Below are positions 25,350 to 34,026 of a DNA stretch of 64,000 nucleotides, one piece after another. The stretch spans positions 620,001-684,000 of the forward strand of contig OY282365.1 in assembly GCA_958295685.1 (NCBI GenBank), written 5' to 3'. The notes beneath the pieces are model-generated. The model saw only the letters and a list, made by a program, of their open reading frames with translations, was not told the DNA's origin and made no database searches. A program made the translations under genes and the position numbers. The DNA comes from an uncultured Dehalococcoidia bacterium (GTDB lineage: Bacteria > Chloroflexota > Dehalococcoidia > Lucifugimonadales > CATQGZ01). Every line of letters starts with the position of its first letter. The first letter of the stretch is position 1.

Positions 25350-25742
25350 TTGTCTGAATCAGGATTCTCAGGATTTGAGGATTTTCAGGATTGGGGACCA
25401 AATCCCCGCCCACCCAATTCGGGTGGGCGGCGTGATGGACGTCAGGCTGTAACAGTTCAGAGTTGGTGAGGTCTTTCGATCAGCGCAGTCCCGATAAGCG
25501 GACGGCTTTGTCTCCCACCCACCCGCCCATTTGAAACTGGGGGCAAAGCCCCCAGACCCCCTGCCAGAGGGGTGAACCGGTCTCCCGCCAGCTCCGTCAG
25601 TGTGTCTATGGCCAGACCCCCTGCCAGAGGGGTTCACCCCTCTGGACTCCCCCTTCGGGTCTCACAGAGTCTGAACAGTTACGTCAGGCTGGGCCGGATT
25701 GGTTGTCTGAGTCAGGACTGGAGGATTGGCAGGATTGGGAGC
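25350..25742. repeat. AGGATT repeats and GC-rich palindrome copy 4 (two partial units)
   Basis: 25350-25395 and 25705-25741 are AGGATT-type blocks. From about 25495 the GC-rich repeat shows AACTGGGGGCAAAGCCCCC, then CCCTGCCAGAGGGG twice (near 25560 and 25618) separated by an unrelated 40 bp, and ends in GGTCTCACAGAGTCTGAACA. No gene is seen in this gap. Confidence 0.7.
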
Positions 25743-25748
25743 GGAGTC

Positions 25749-26972
25749 TCATGCGGCGCGGACGACACGGCGGGCTTCTCGGCGCAGCGCGGTGACTCTG
25801 TCAGCCAGGAGCTTGACGCGAGCGAGTGTGTCGTCCAGCGCGCCGGAGAGGTCGAGCGCGGCGACCTCCAGCCGCTTGCGGGAGTGCATGACTTCGTGGA
25901 CCACCGGCTCGGCCTCGCCCTGGGCGTAGATGAGCAGTCCGCCGGGCAGATCGAGGGCGGTGGCGTATGCGAGCATCTGGTATAGGTCGGCGTTGGGGAC
26001 GTGGTCGTTGCGGACCCGTTTGTACTTGGCGTCGCCGACGAACGTGCAGTCGGGGCCGTCCCACCAGGAGAGGTCGGGCTTGAGCCGAATGTTCCCAGCC
26101 TCGTCTAGGGCAACGCGGCGGCGCATACCCTCGTCGGAGCGCAGCACGCGGTCGGAGACGTTCAGCGCCTCCCGCAGCGCCGCCGTGACGAACTCCTGGA
26201 AGACTTCGTTCATGTCCATCAGGAATCCTGCGGCGCGCGCCTCCCCGCGGTCGGCCTCTAAAGCCGAGCGCCTCAGGATGAGCCGCGACAGGGCGACCAC
26301 GTCTCGGTAGTGCAGGTTCAGCCTGTCGAATCCGATTTCCGGCACCGCGTTCGGGGGGAATTCGACCGGCGATACGTTGTCGAGCGTGGCAGCGATCCAC
26401 CCCAGTCCGCTGCGCGCGGCCCGCGAGCGGAGCCGCATCCGGCCGAGGCGCGCGGCGGCCGCCTTCACCAGGCGGTTTGCCAGGACGTCGTCGGTGAACT
26501 CGTCGTACCGCACCTCGACCGGCAGGGGCACGCCGAGCCTGCGGCGTATCTGTTCGTCGAACCTGATGCGCCCGCGCACGGTGTGCAGGGCCTCCTCCTC
26601 CGTGCGGTAGCCGTGGAGGAGGCCGTGAGCGAACGCCCGCCGCGCGTGGGATGCGAGGGCGAGGGCGAGCACGTCTGGCAGGGCGTCCGCGTCGGGGAAG
26701 TCGAAGTCTTGCCGCCGTAGTTTGACTCTGCCGATGGCGTAGCACGCCAGCGACAGCAGCTGCGGGATGCCGATCTTCGGCTGTATGAGCACCGACAGAC
26801 CGCCAACCTCGACCGCGCCCACGGTCGAGCCGGGCTTCAGGTGGTATACGCCGTCTTCACCGGGGTGAGGCTCGACGGTGAGCGACGGGATCTCCCCCAG
26901 CGCGCCGCGCTCGGCGACCGAAAGCGGAAGCGGGCCGCTCCTGGCGTATTCCCGCAGGTCAATCCGACGCAT
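25749..26972 (-). CDS. mcrC: McrC-like subunit of a McrBC restriction system
   Basis: Nuclease subunit of a modification-dependent (type IV) restriction complex; it docks on the McrB ring and cuts DNA. 407 residues. The N-terminal beta-rich region has LTVEPHPGEDGVYHLKPGS and LSVLIQPKIGI, the typical McrC start. The C-terminal PD-(D/E)xK core is visible as RLKPDLSWWDG, then FVGDAKYKRV and an ADLYQMLAYATAL helix. Overlaps the upstream mcrB by 14 nt. GC-rich like its neighbours. Nuclease residues are intact. Confidence 0.9.
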   Translation of the reverse strand: MRRIDLREYARSGPLPLSVAERGALGEIPSLTVEPHPGEDGVYHLKPGSTVGAVEVGGLSVLIQPKIGIPQLLSLACYAIGRVKLRRQDFDFPDADALPDVLALALASHARRAFAHGLLHGYRTEEEALHTVRGRIRFDEQIRRRLGVPLPVEVRYDEFTDDVLANRLVKAAAARLGRMRLRSRAARSGLGWIAATLDNVSPVEFPPNAVPEIGFDRLNLHYRDVVALSRLILRRSALEADRGEARAAGFLMDMNEVFQEFVTAALREALNVSDRVLRSDEGMRRRVALDEAGNIRLKPDLSWWDGPDCTFVGDAKYKRVRNDHVPNADLYQMLAYATALDLPGGLLIYAQGEAEPVVHEVMHSRKRLEVAALDLSGALDDTLARVKLLADRVTALRREARRVVRAA

Positions 26973-29307
26973 CGCCTGGGGCGCCCTCGTTCATCAGCCT
27001 TTGGAGGTCGAACTCCCCGATCCGGTCGCCTTCCCCGAAGAGGCGCTCCTCGACGTACGGCCTCACGCTGTGCTTCCAGATGCGCTCGACGGCAGCGTCG
27101 TCGAGGTTTTCCTTCATGAAGTAGCTCGGCCCGATGGCGGCGCTGCGGTCGTCGAGCTTCTCGTTCGCGCGGTCGACGATATCGGCGACCCACAGCATGT
27201 CCGGGGCGTTCTCTTCCAGCCAGCGCCGGAGCAGGCCCTTTATCGGCGGCTGGTCCGGGCGGAACTCCACGAAGTGGAACCGGCGGCGCAGCGCCAGATC
27301 CACCAGCGCGATGGAGCGGTCGGCGGTGTTCATCGTGCCGATGAAGTAGAGGTTCTCGGGCAGCGAGAACGATTCGTCGTCGGAGTACTGGAGGCGCATC
27401 TCCTCGCCGCGGTACTCCAGCAGGAAGTAGAGCTCGCCGAAGACCTTGGAGAGGTTTCCCCTGTTGATCTCGTCTATCACGAGGAAGTGGGGCGCGTCCG
27501 GCTCATTCCGCGCCATCTCGGCCATTTCGATCAGCGGCCCTCTCATGAGTTGGAAGCCGGGCTGCCTGCCGATGAGCTTGGGGCGGTAGCCCTGCACGAA
27601 GTCCTCGTAGGCATACGACGGGTGGAACTGGACGACCCGCACGCGGTCTTCCTGCCCGGCGAGGCATACGGCCAGCTTCCGCGCGGTGTAGGTCTTGCCG
27701 GTGCCGGGCGGCCCCTGGAAGATGACCTGCCGCTTGTCCTGGAGCAGCGTATGGATCTCCTCTAGGAAGGTGACGGGAACGCGCAGTTCGTCGGCGAGCG
27801 CCTGGAGAGAGGCGAGCGCGTGGAGGGGCTGAGGCGTGCCATTCCGCGGCGTGCCGTTCCGCGGCGTCCCCCACACCACGGACTGCGCGTCGAGACGGTG
27901 GCGCAGGGTCAGTCCGCGCTTTTTCGCTTCTTCCGTGAACCTGTCGAGGAAGCCGAGAGCATGATCATAGAGCGCCGCCGCGTCCGCGTTCTGTTCGGGT
28001 TTGTCGTATCCCGTGCGCTCGTACGCGCTGTCGAACACTCTGATTCTGAAGGGCGGGTACTGCTCGGGGCCCAGCGCCATGAGTAAGACGGATATGACGT
28101 TCGCGCGGCTGCCTGCCGCGCCTCTGAGCGCCGAATCGGGCAGTATGTTCGTGAAGGCGCGGATGCGCTCGGCGTCCGGCAGGTCGTCTTCCGTCCACAG
28201 GGCCTGCAACGCGCGCAACGCTTCTTCCGAACGATCGACGCACCACTTGTTGAGGTCACTCATGAGCATCCAGGCAATGGGGTGGCCAGCCCTGGCTCTG
28301 AGAGCACGCTTCAACAGGTCGTGCCAGTTGGCTGCGCCTGTGAGAACAGCATCACGCGCGGCCGCGAGGTCCTCGCCCATCTCGCTCTTGTAACCGATCT
28401 CCTCGGTCTCCAGCCTGCCGGAGTCTACGTAGACCTTGGCATGACTGACGAACTCATCCCAGGGGTCGGGCTTGTGTGCATCGTCCCACTGACCGCGGAT
28501 GTAGTCATCATTGTAGAATTCAGTGCTTCTCCCAAGCTCCTTATCGAGGCCCTGACGGATCTGCCTCAGTTTGCGGTCGTCATCCTCCGTCGGCTCCGTA
28601 ACGTGTCTCTCGAAAGCGCTGACAATCCTGTCCCTATGGCTTTGAGAGAGTATCCTCTCGAAGGTGTCGGGGAAGACGAGATGGAGCAGTGCCCATCTCT
28701 GTGGGTGTAGAGGCGCTTTGGAGTCCCGCAGCAACTCACCTCGGAAGCTCAGACTCTCCGCGAAACCCTTGAACTCCCACGGATCGGCGAGCAGACGACG
28801 CTGCTCGTCCGCTCCCTGCTCCTTCCATTGCTCGACGAACTCAATGAGGAAGCCGATCTGATATGGACGATATCTGATGAAAGGCTGTCCCGTGCTGGCA
28901 ATACCCGCGGCCAGGCCAGCGACGAGGTCATCAGGGATTGTTACGCGCTTACCCGACCATCCGAGAACCCTGTTGATATTGGCTTCTTTAGCGCCGCCTC
29001 TCATTCTCACGTGCGAGATAATCAGGAGATGGAAGTACAGGGCCTCGCCCATCAGCTGGTAGACTTCGGCAGGACTGTCTTTCAGAGCCCGCTCCAGCTT
29101 GTCTTCGAATGCACCCTCTGCCATGTCGGGGTTGTCCAGGAACCGCTCCCGCAGCTCCCCAAGCCACCGGCTCGACCAGATCGGCTCGCCCGGCGTGAAG
29201 AGCGAGTCGTCGTGCCGCAGCGCGCGTTCGACCCATATGCCGGCTGCCGCGTAGACCCTCTCCCTACCGACTCCCGTCGCTCTGATGCCCATCGTCTTCC
29301 TTTCCAC
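26959..29307 (-). CDS. mcrB: McrB-like AAA+ motor of a McrBC restriction system
   Basis: NTP-driven translocase that recognises DNA and activates McrC. 782 residues, much longer than E. coli McrB (about 460). The AAA+ domain is in the last third: Walker A VIFQGPPGTGKTYTARKLA, Walker B FLVIDEINRGNLSKVFGELY and the McrB signature TMNTADRSIALVDLALRRRF. The first 480 residues are a helical region without a motif I recognise, presumably the target-recognition part that differs between McrB lineages. The repeated codons for GTPRNGTPRNGTPQ near residue 480 look like a small in-frame expansion linking the two halves. Confidence 0.9.
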   Translation of the reverse strand: MERKTMGIRATGVGRERVYAAAGIWVERALRHDDSLFTPGEPIWSSRWLGELRERFLDNPDMAEGAFEDKLERALKDSPAEVYQLMGEALYFHLLIISHVRMRGGAKEANINRVLGWSGKRVTIPDDLVAGLAAGIASTGQPFIRYRPYQIGFLIEFVEQWKEQGADEQRRLLADPWEFKGFAESLSFRGELLRDSKAPLHPQRWALLHLVFPDTFERILSQSHRDRIVSAFERHVTEPTEDDDRKLRQIRQGLDKELGRSTEFYNDDYIRGQWDDAHKPDPWDEFVSHAKVYVDSGRLETEEIGYKSEMGEDLAAARDAVLTGAANWHDLLKRALRARAGHPIAWMLMSDLNKWCVDRSEEALRALQALWTEDDLPDAERIRAFTNILPDSALRGAAGSRANVISVLLMALGPEQYPPFRIRVFDSAYERTGYDKPEQNADAAALYDHALGFLDRFTEEAKKRGLTLRHRLDAQSVVWGTPRNGTPRNGTPQPLHALASLQALADELRVPVTFLEEIHTLLQDKRQVIFQGPPGTGKTYTARKLAVCLAGQEDRVRVVQFHPSYAYEDFVQGYRPKLIGRQPGFQLMRGPLIEMAEMARNEPDAPHFLVIDEINRGNLSKVFGELYFLLEYRGEEMRLQYSDDESFSLPENLYFIGTMNTADRSIALVDLALRRRFHFVEFRPDQPPIKGLLRRWLEENAPDMLWVADIVDRANEKLDDRSAAIGPSYFMKENLDDAAVERIWKHSVRPYVEERLFGEGDRIGEFDLQRLMNEGAPGDASD

Positions 29308-29529
29308 TGCCCACTTGCTGCGTCCGGTCGTTCCGGCGCGACCGCAGTTCGCAGTCTACCACGCCGGCACACGGTCGGGCCTGTGGCTCCGACGCCTAAT
29401 TCGGCCGAGCGGCGCGGGGTCTGTTGCTACGGATTTCTGGCTGATGGTAGACTGGGATTGGGGATTAGGTCAGCGGGCGGGCGCGGAATCGCCGCGCAGA
29501 CCGTGCGCTCTCCCGAAGGAGGCATCAGA

Positions 29530-30498
29530 ATGGACCGCAGATTGCTGGCGATGGCTGCGTTGGTTGCCGTGTTTTCCATTTCGCTGGTTGCCTACGGCGC
29601 TCGGCATATGGCGACGGGAAGCGAAGCCTCGGCTTCTCTGGCCGTGTCGTCGTCCGATGACGGCGGCGCATCGGGTCAGGCACAGATTCCCCCGCCCACG
29701 ATGACGATGCTCGCGGACGGCGTGTATCACTATTTCGGATTCTTTACCGGCAGCCTGGTTGTGATTTCCGATGACGGCGTGCTCGTCACCGACCCGTCCA
29801 ATCCGATGAGGGCGCAGTCTCTCAAGGATGAGATCGCGAAGGTCACGGACGCCCCGGTGACGACCATTGCGCTCACGCACGAGCACTTCGACCACGTGGG
29901 CGGAACGGGGGTGTTCCCGGAAGCGACGGTCATATGTCATCGGAACTGCGTTGCCACCTTTGCGCTCAGCTCGCTGGGAGACGTTCCGACCGTAGACCGC
30001 ACCTTCGACGACATGATGGAGGTGGAGGTGGGCGGCAAGGCCGTTCAGCTTCATTATCTGGGGCCCGGCGACGGCGCGGCGACTACCATCGTCTACATGC
30101 CACAGGAACAGATCGTGGTCACTTCGGACATGTACGAGCCCCGCGCGCTCACCCACAAGAACTGGGTGGACGACAAACACTACGTGGGCACGCGGCGCAT
30201 CCTCAACGAAATTAGCACGTGGCCGATAACCCATGCCATCAACGCCCACTCGCCGGGGACCGATCCGGTCGACCTCATGGAGAACGTTGGGTACTACAAC
30301 GACCTGTACGACGCGGTGAAGGCGGAGGTGGACGCGGCAATCGCGGCGGCGGGCGGCGCTCCGTTCGGCGCGTACTCGCTGTTCGACACCCTGCCGCAGA
30401 CGTTGGAGCTTCCACAGTACAGCGACTGGGCGAACTACGACACTTCGTTCCCGCGCCACGTGGAGAGGATGCTGCTGTCGATCTATCATGGGGACTAG
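29530..30498 (+). CDS. Exported metallo-beta-lactamase-fold hydrolase, copy 1
   Basis: 322 residues from the ATG at 29530. An N-terminal hydrophobic segment (LLAMAALVAVFSISLVAYG) directs export. The metal motif is LTHEHFDHVGG, with GGGA-like DSN positions replaced by TSDMYEP and NAHSPGTDP supplying later ligands. The reaction is unknown; the fold covers hydrolases of beta-lactams, lactones, thioesters and phosphoesters. An adjacent paralogue with the same C-terminal half follows after 120 nt. A possible promoter TTGCTA-18-TAGACT lies at 29424-29453. Confidence 0.83.
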   Translation: MDRRLLAMAALVAVFSISLVAYGARHMATGSEASASLAVSSSDDGGASGQAQIPPPTMTMLADGVYHYFGFFTGSLVVISDDGVLVTDPSNPMRAQSLKDEIAKVTDAPVTTIALTHEHFDHVGGTGVFPEATVICHRNCVATFALSSLGDVPTVDRTFDDMMEVEVGGKAVQLHYLGPGDGAATTIVYMPQEQIVVTSDMYEPRALTHKNWVDDKHYVGTRRILNEISTWPITHAINAHSPGTDPVDLMENVGYYNDLYDAVKAEVDAAIAAAGGAPFGAYSLFDTLPQTLELPQYSDWANYDTSFPRHVERMLLSIYHGD

Positions 30499-30618
30499 GC
30501 GCCCATAGCGCTAGTTGGAAGTCACGAGGATGAATTGAGCGATGGAAGCGGCGCTCGTCAGTCGGTTAGCATCCCTCACCCGCGTTCGTTTCCACTGTCA
30601 CAACCAGGAGTCGACACT

Positions 30619-31719
30619 ATGAACAACAGATTGAAGCCTGTCTTTGTAGTCTTCTGCGCCGCGTTGCCGTTCCTGGTGTTGCTGGCCGGGTGCGGCACGG
30701 ACCCTGCGCCGACGCCGACGCCCGTCCCTACTCCCACGGCCATGCCCGAACCCACGGCCATGCCCGAACCCACGGCCATGCCTGAACCCACGGCCATGCC
30801 CGAACCCACGGCTATGCCCGAACCTACGGCTATGCCCGAACCCACGGCCGTGCCTGAACCTACGGCAGAGCCTACGACGGAGGCGCCGCCCGATGGCGGT
30901 TTCCAGATTCCCCCGCCGACTGTGACGATGCTCGCGGACGGCGTGTATCACTACTTTGGGTTCTTTACCGGCAGCTTGGTCGTGGTATCCGACGACGGTG
31001 TTCTGATCACCGATCCGTCCAATCCGATGAGGGCGCAGTCTCTCAGGGACGAGATCTCGAAGGTCACGGACGCCCCGGTGACGACCATTGCGCTCACGCA
31101 CGAGCACTTCGACCACGTGGGCGGGACAGGCGTGTTCCCGGACGCGAACGTTCTCTGCCACTGGAACTGCAAGGCTGCCTTCGAGCTGAGTCCCCTTGGG
31201 GACGTCCCGCTCAAAATCGAGACGTTCGATGACACGATGGACGTAGTGATGGGAGACAAGACGGTCCAGCTTCATTATCTGGGGCCCGGCGACGGCGACG
31301 CGACCACCATCATCTACATGCCGAAGGAGCAGATCGTGGTCACGTCGGACATGTACGAGCCCCGCGCGCTCACCCACAAGAACTGGGTGGACGACAAGAA
31401 CTTCGCCGGCACGCGGCGCATCCTCAACGAAATTAGCACGTGGCCGATAACCCATGCCATCAACGCCCACTCGCCGGGGACCGATCCGGTCGACCTCATG
31501 GAGAACGTTGGGTACTACAACGACCTGTACGACGCGGTGAAGGCGGAGGTGGACGCGGCAATCGCGGCGGCGGGCGGCGCTACGTTCGGCGCGTACTCGC
31601 TGTTCGACACCCTGCCGCAAACGCTGGAGCTTGCGCAGTACAGCGACTGGGCGAACTACGACACTTCGTTCCCGCGCCACGTGGAGAGGATGCTGCTGGG
31701 GATTTACCACGGGGACTAA
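30619..31719 (+). CDS. Metallo-beta-lactamase-fold lipoprotein, copy 2, with Pro/Thr repeat linker
   Basis: 366 residues. Lipobox LLAGC with Cys25, so lipid-anchored. A linker of PTPTP and then about seven repeats of the hexapeptide AMPEPT (about residues 37-85) holds the catalytic domain away from the membrane. The domain repeats copy 1: LADGVYHYFGFFTGSLVV, LTHEHFDHVGG, TSDMYEPRALTHKNW. From the middle on, the two genes are nearly identical at DNA level, including a run of about 170 identical bases. AGGAG at 30607 precedes the ATG. Substrate unknown. Confidence 0.85.
   Translation: MNNRLKPVFVVFCAALPFLVLLAGCGTDPAPTPTPVPTPTAMPEPTAMPEPTAMPEPTAMPEPTAMPEPTAMPEPTAVPEPTAEPTTEAPPDGGFQIPPPTVTMLADGVYHYFGFFTGSLVVVSDDGVLITDPSNPMRAQSLRDEISKVTDAPVTTIALTHEHFDHVGGTGVFPDANVLCHWNCKAAFELSPLGDVPLKIETFDDTMDVVMGDKTVQLHYLGPGDGDATTIIYMPKEQIVVTSDMYEPRALTHKNWVDDKNFAGTRRILNEISTWPITHAINAHSPGTDPVDLMENVGYYNDLYDAVKAEVDAAIAAAGGATFGAYSLFDTLPQTLELAQYSDWANYDTSFPRHVERMLLGIYHGD
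30736..30866. repeat. 18-bp in-frame tandem repeat coding for AMPEPT
   Basis: About seven copies of ATGCCCGAACCCACGGCC with third-position differences (CCC/CCT, GCC/GCT). Length changes in multiples of 18 would keep the frame and alter only the linker of the lipoprotein. Confidence 0.85.
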
Positions 31720-31785
31720 GGGGGCATTCTCCATACGCGCAGGTGTGTCGGAGCCGTCCCTGTTGCAGGGGGCGCGGCGGCTTCC

Positions 31786-31815
31786 TTGACCATCCCGTCG
31801 GCCGCTCCCTATAAT
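31786..31815 (+). promoter_or_regulatory. Sigma70 promoter for the MetE-like gene
   Basis: TTGACC (31786-31791), 18 bp, perfect TATAAT (31810-31815). The start point would be near 31822, giving a short leader with AGGAGG (31832) and GGAG (31841) before the ATG at 31851. Confidence 0.78.
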
Positions 31816-31850
31816 CGGGGGCGCCTCGACTAGGAGGTCAGGAGTTCCGT

Positions 31851-32879
31851 ATGGACAGCGAACCGCTTCCACTACTGCCCACCACCGTCATCGGCAGCCA
31901 CGCCTACCCCGGTTGGATGTGGACCGCGCTCGACGAGGTGGAGAAGGGGAACTACGGCCGCACCGACGAGCGCGAGTTGTACGACGACGCCGTGAACATG
32001 GCGATCCGCGACCAGGAGAGGGCGGGCGTCGACGTCATCTCGGACGGCGAGATGCGCCGGTGGTACTTCGTCCAGAGCTTCTACAATAGGGTTCGGGGCA
32101 TCGAGCGTGAGCCGGAGTTGCGGAAGGTGGGGCTGTACGGCTACGACTCCCCTCCCCGCTACAAGGCGGTGGAGAAGCTCGTGGCGCCGGACGGTCTGGG
32201 CATCGTGGACGAGTACAGATACGCCCGCGCCAACACCGAGAGGCCCATCAAGGTCACCTGTCCCGGCCCTCTGACGATCACGATTCACATCCGGCCCGGG
32301 GGCGTGTACGAGGACCGCATCGAGATGGCGTGGGACTTCGCGAAGGTCATCAACAGGGAGCTGAAGGCGCTCGTCGAGCAGGGCGTGGACTACATACAGA
32401 TCGACGAGCCGTCGTTTGCCGTGATTCCCGGCCGGCTCGACGACTGGATCGACCTGTACAACGCATCCGTCGAGGGGGTGGACGCCAGGCTGGCGCTCCA
32501 CATCTGCTTCGGCAACCTGACCAGCAGGCCGCGCGGCAAGCGTTCCTATGCCTGGATGTTTCCCAGGATGCAGGAGTGCCGTTACGACGAGCTCGTCCTG
32601 GAGTATGCCAACCGGGAGATGAGCGAGATCGAGCGCTGGAGTGAGTGGGCCGGCGACCGGAAGCTCGGAGCGGGGGTCATCGACGTGAAGTCCTTCTACG
32701 TCGAGAAGCCGGATGACGTGGCCGAGCGCATCCGCCTCGCCATGAAGCACGGCCCGCCGGAGCGGCTGGTCGTCAACCCGGACTGCGGGTTCTTCCAGCT
32801 CCCCAGATGGATAACCTACAAGAAGCTCGTGGCAATGGTCGCCGGGGCGAACATCGTCAGGAAGGAGCTGGCCGGATAG
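31851..32879 (+). CDS. MetE C-terminal-domain-like methyltransferase
   Basis: 342 residues with the UROD/MetE barrel. PTTVIGSHAYPGWM starts like the C-terminal domain of cobalamin-independent methionine synthase; YIQIDEPSF, LHICFGN and VVNPDCGFFQL give the zinc-ligand pattern (His/Cys, then a late Cys). Stand-alone proteins of this kind may transfer methyl groups to thiols or act in catabolism of methylated substrates. The N-terminal half of MetE is absent, so it is not a full methionine synthase. It has its own strong promoter; a CoA transferase and acyl-CoA synthetase follow closely. Confidence 0.8.
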   Translation: MDSEPLPLLPTTVIGSHAYPGWMWTALDEVEKGNYGRTDERELYDDAVNMAIRDQERAGVDVISDGEMRRWYFVQSFYNRVRGIEREPELRKVGLYGYDSPPRYKAVEKLVAPDGLGIVDEYRYARANTERPIKVTCPGPLTITIHIRPGGVYEDRIEMAWDFAKVINRELKALVEQGVDYIQIDEPSFAVIPGRLDDWIDLYNASVEGVDARLALHICFGNLTSRPRGKRSYAWMFPRMQECRYDELVLEYANREMSEIERWSEWAGDRKLGAGVIDVKSFYVEKPDDVAERIRLAMKHGPPERLVVNPDCGFFQLPRWITYKKLVAMVAGANIVRKELAG

Positions 32880-32908
32880 ACCGGGGCCTCACCTGATCTA
32901 AGGCCAGC

Positions 32909-34012
32909 ATGAAACCGCTCTCTCACATAACGGTCGTCGACCTGACGGTCAACTCTCCCGGCCCCTTCTGCTCCATGACGCTGAGCGACCTCGGGGCGCG
33001 CGTGATAAAGGTGGAGCCGCCGGGCGGCGACCCGCTTCGCCGCGACGCTGACATGTTCGCGGCGTTCAACAGGGGCAAGGAGAGCATCGAGCTCGACCTG
33101 AAGACCGCGGATGCCCGGCGCGTCCTCCTGGCGCTGGCACGTAGAGCCGACGTCGTGCTGGAGGGGTCCCGCCCAGGGGTGGCGGAGCGTCTCGGCGCGG
33201 ACTACCCTACCCTCTCGGCCGGGAATCCGGGGCTGGTCTACTGCTCGATCTCCGGATTCGGTCAGGAGGGTCCCTGGAGGAACCGACCCGCGCACGACCT
33301 GAACTATCTGGCGCTGAGCGGCTACCTGGCGCTCCAAGGCCGCATGGACGGGCGGCCCCGGCCTCCGGCCGTTCTGCTGTCCGACTTGGCCGCCGGGCTC
33401 TACGCCGCGACTCTGGTTCTGGCGCAGCTGGGCGGCAGGAGCGTGTCGGGCCTGGGCGGCTACGTGGACCTGTCGATAACGGAGGCAGCCCTCTCCCTGA
33501 TGGCGCCGGAGGTTGCCAGACAGCCGGACGCCGGAGGCCCGCGCGGCCGGCCGAACGTCGCAGGCATCCCGCACTACGACGTGTTCGAGTGCGCGGACGG
33601 ACGCTGGTTCAGCCTGGGGATCGTCCACGAGGACCACTTCTGGGACCGGTTCTGCGCCGCCGCCGGGATCGAAGATCTGGCGGGGCTGGGACACTCCGAG
33701 CGCATGGCGCGCTCATGCGAGATTCGAGAGAGGCTGTCCGACGCCTTCCGGCGGCGGACGGCGGACGACTGGGAGAGCCGCCTGGCGGCCGCGGACGTTC
33801 CGGGCGCCGCGCCGGTGGAGATCGAGGACGTTCACCACTCTCCCCAGTTTCAGGCCCGCGGCGCGTTCGTGGAGATAGACGGAAGGCGCTACGTCACACA
33901 GCCCGCGGCGCTCTCCACGGGCCGGGTCGGCCCCGACAGAGGGCCGCCCGAGCTCGACGAGCACGCAGCCGACATCCTCAGGGAGCTCGGTCATCCGACC
34001 GCCGCCCACTAA
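32909..34012 (+). CDS. Family III CoA transferase (CaiB/BaiF)
   Basis: Moves CoA from a CoA thioester to a carboxylic acid. 367 residues. N-terminus HITVVDLTVNSPGPFCSMTLSDLGA and VIKVEPPGGDPLR (shown in parts) are standard, as is FNRGKESIELDLK. The catalytic aspartate is in RPAHDLNYLALSG. It ends 14 nt before the acyl-CoA synthetase ATG, suggesting a small operon for activation of an organic acid. The acid cannot be deduced from sequence alone. Confidence 0.9.
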   Translation: MKPLSHITVVDLTVNSPGPFCSMTLSDLGARVIKVEPPGGDPLRRDADMFAAFNRGKESIELDLKTADARRVLLALARRADVVLEGSRPGVAERLGADYPTLSAGNPGLVYCSISGFGQEGPWRNRPAHDLNYLALSGYLALQGRMDGRPRPPAVLLSDLAAGLYAATLVLAQLGGRSVSGLGGYVDLSITEAALSLMAPEVARQPDAGGPRGRPNVAGIPHYDVFECADGRWFSLGIVHEDHFWDRFCAAAGIEDLAGLGHSERMARSCEIRERLSDAFRRRTADDWESRLAAADVPGAAPVEIEDVHHSPQFQARGAFVEIDGRRYVTQPAALSTGRVGPDRGPPELDEHAADILRELGHPTAAH

Positions 34013-34026
34013 TCACCGGAGACCAC

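Noticed and set aside
33589..34026. Open frame fused upstream of the acyl-CoA synthetase
   Set aside because: It is a frame shadow of the CoA transferase gene; the synthetase starts at 34027.
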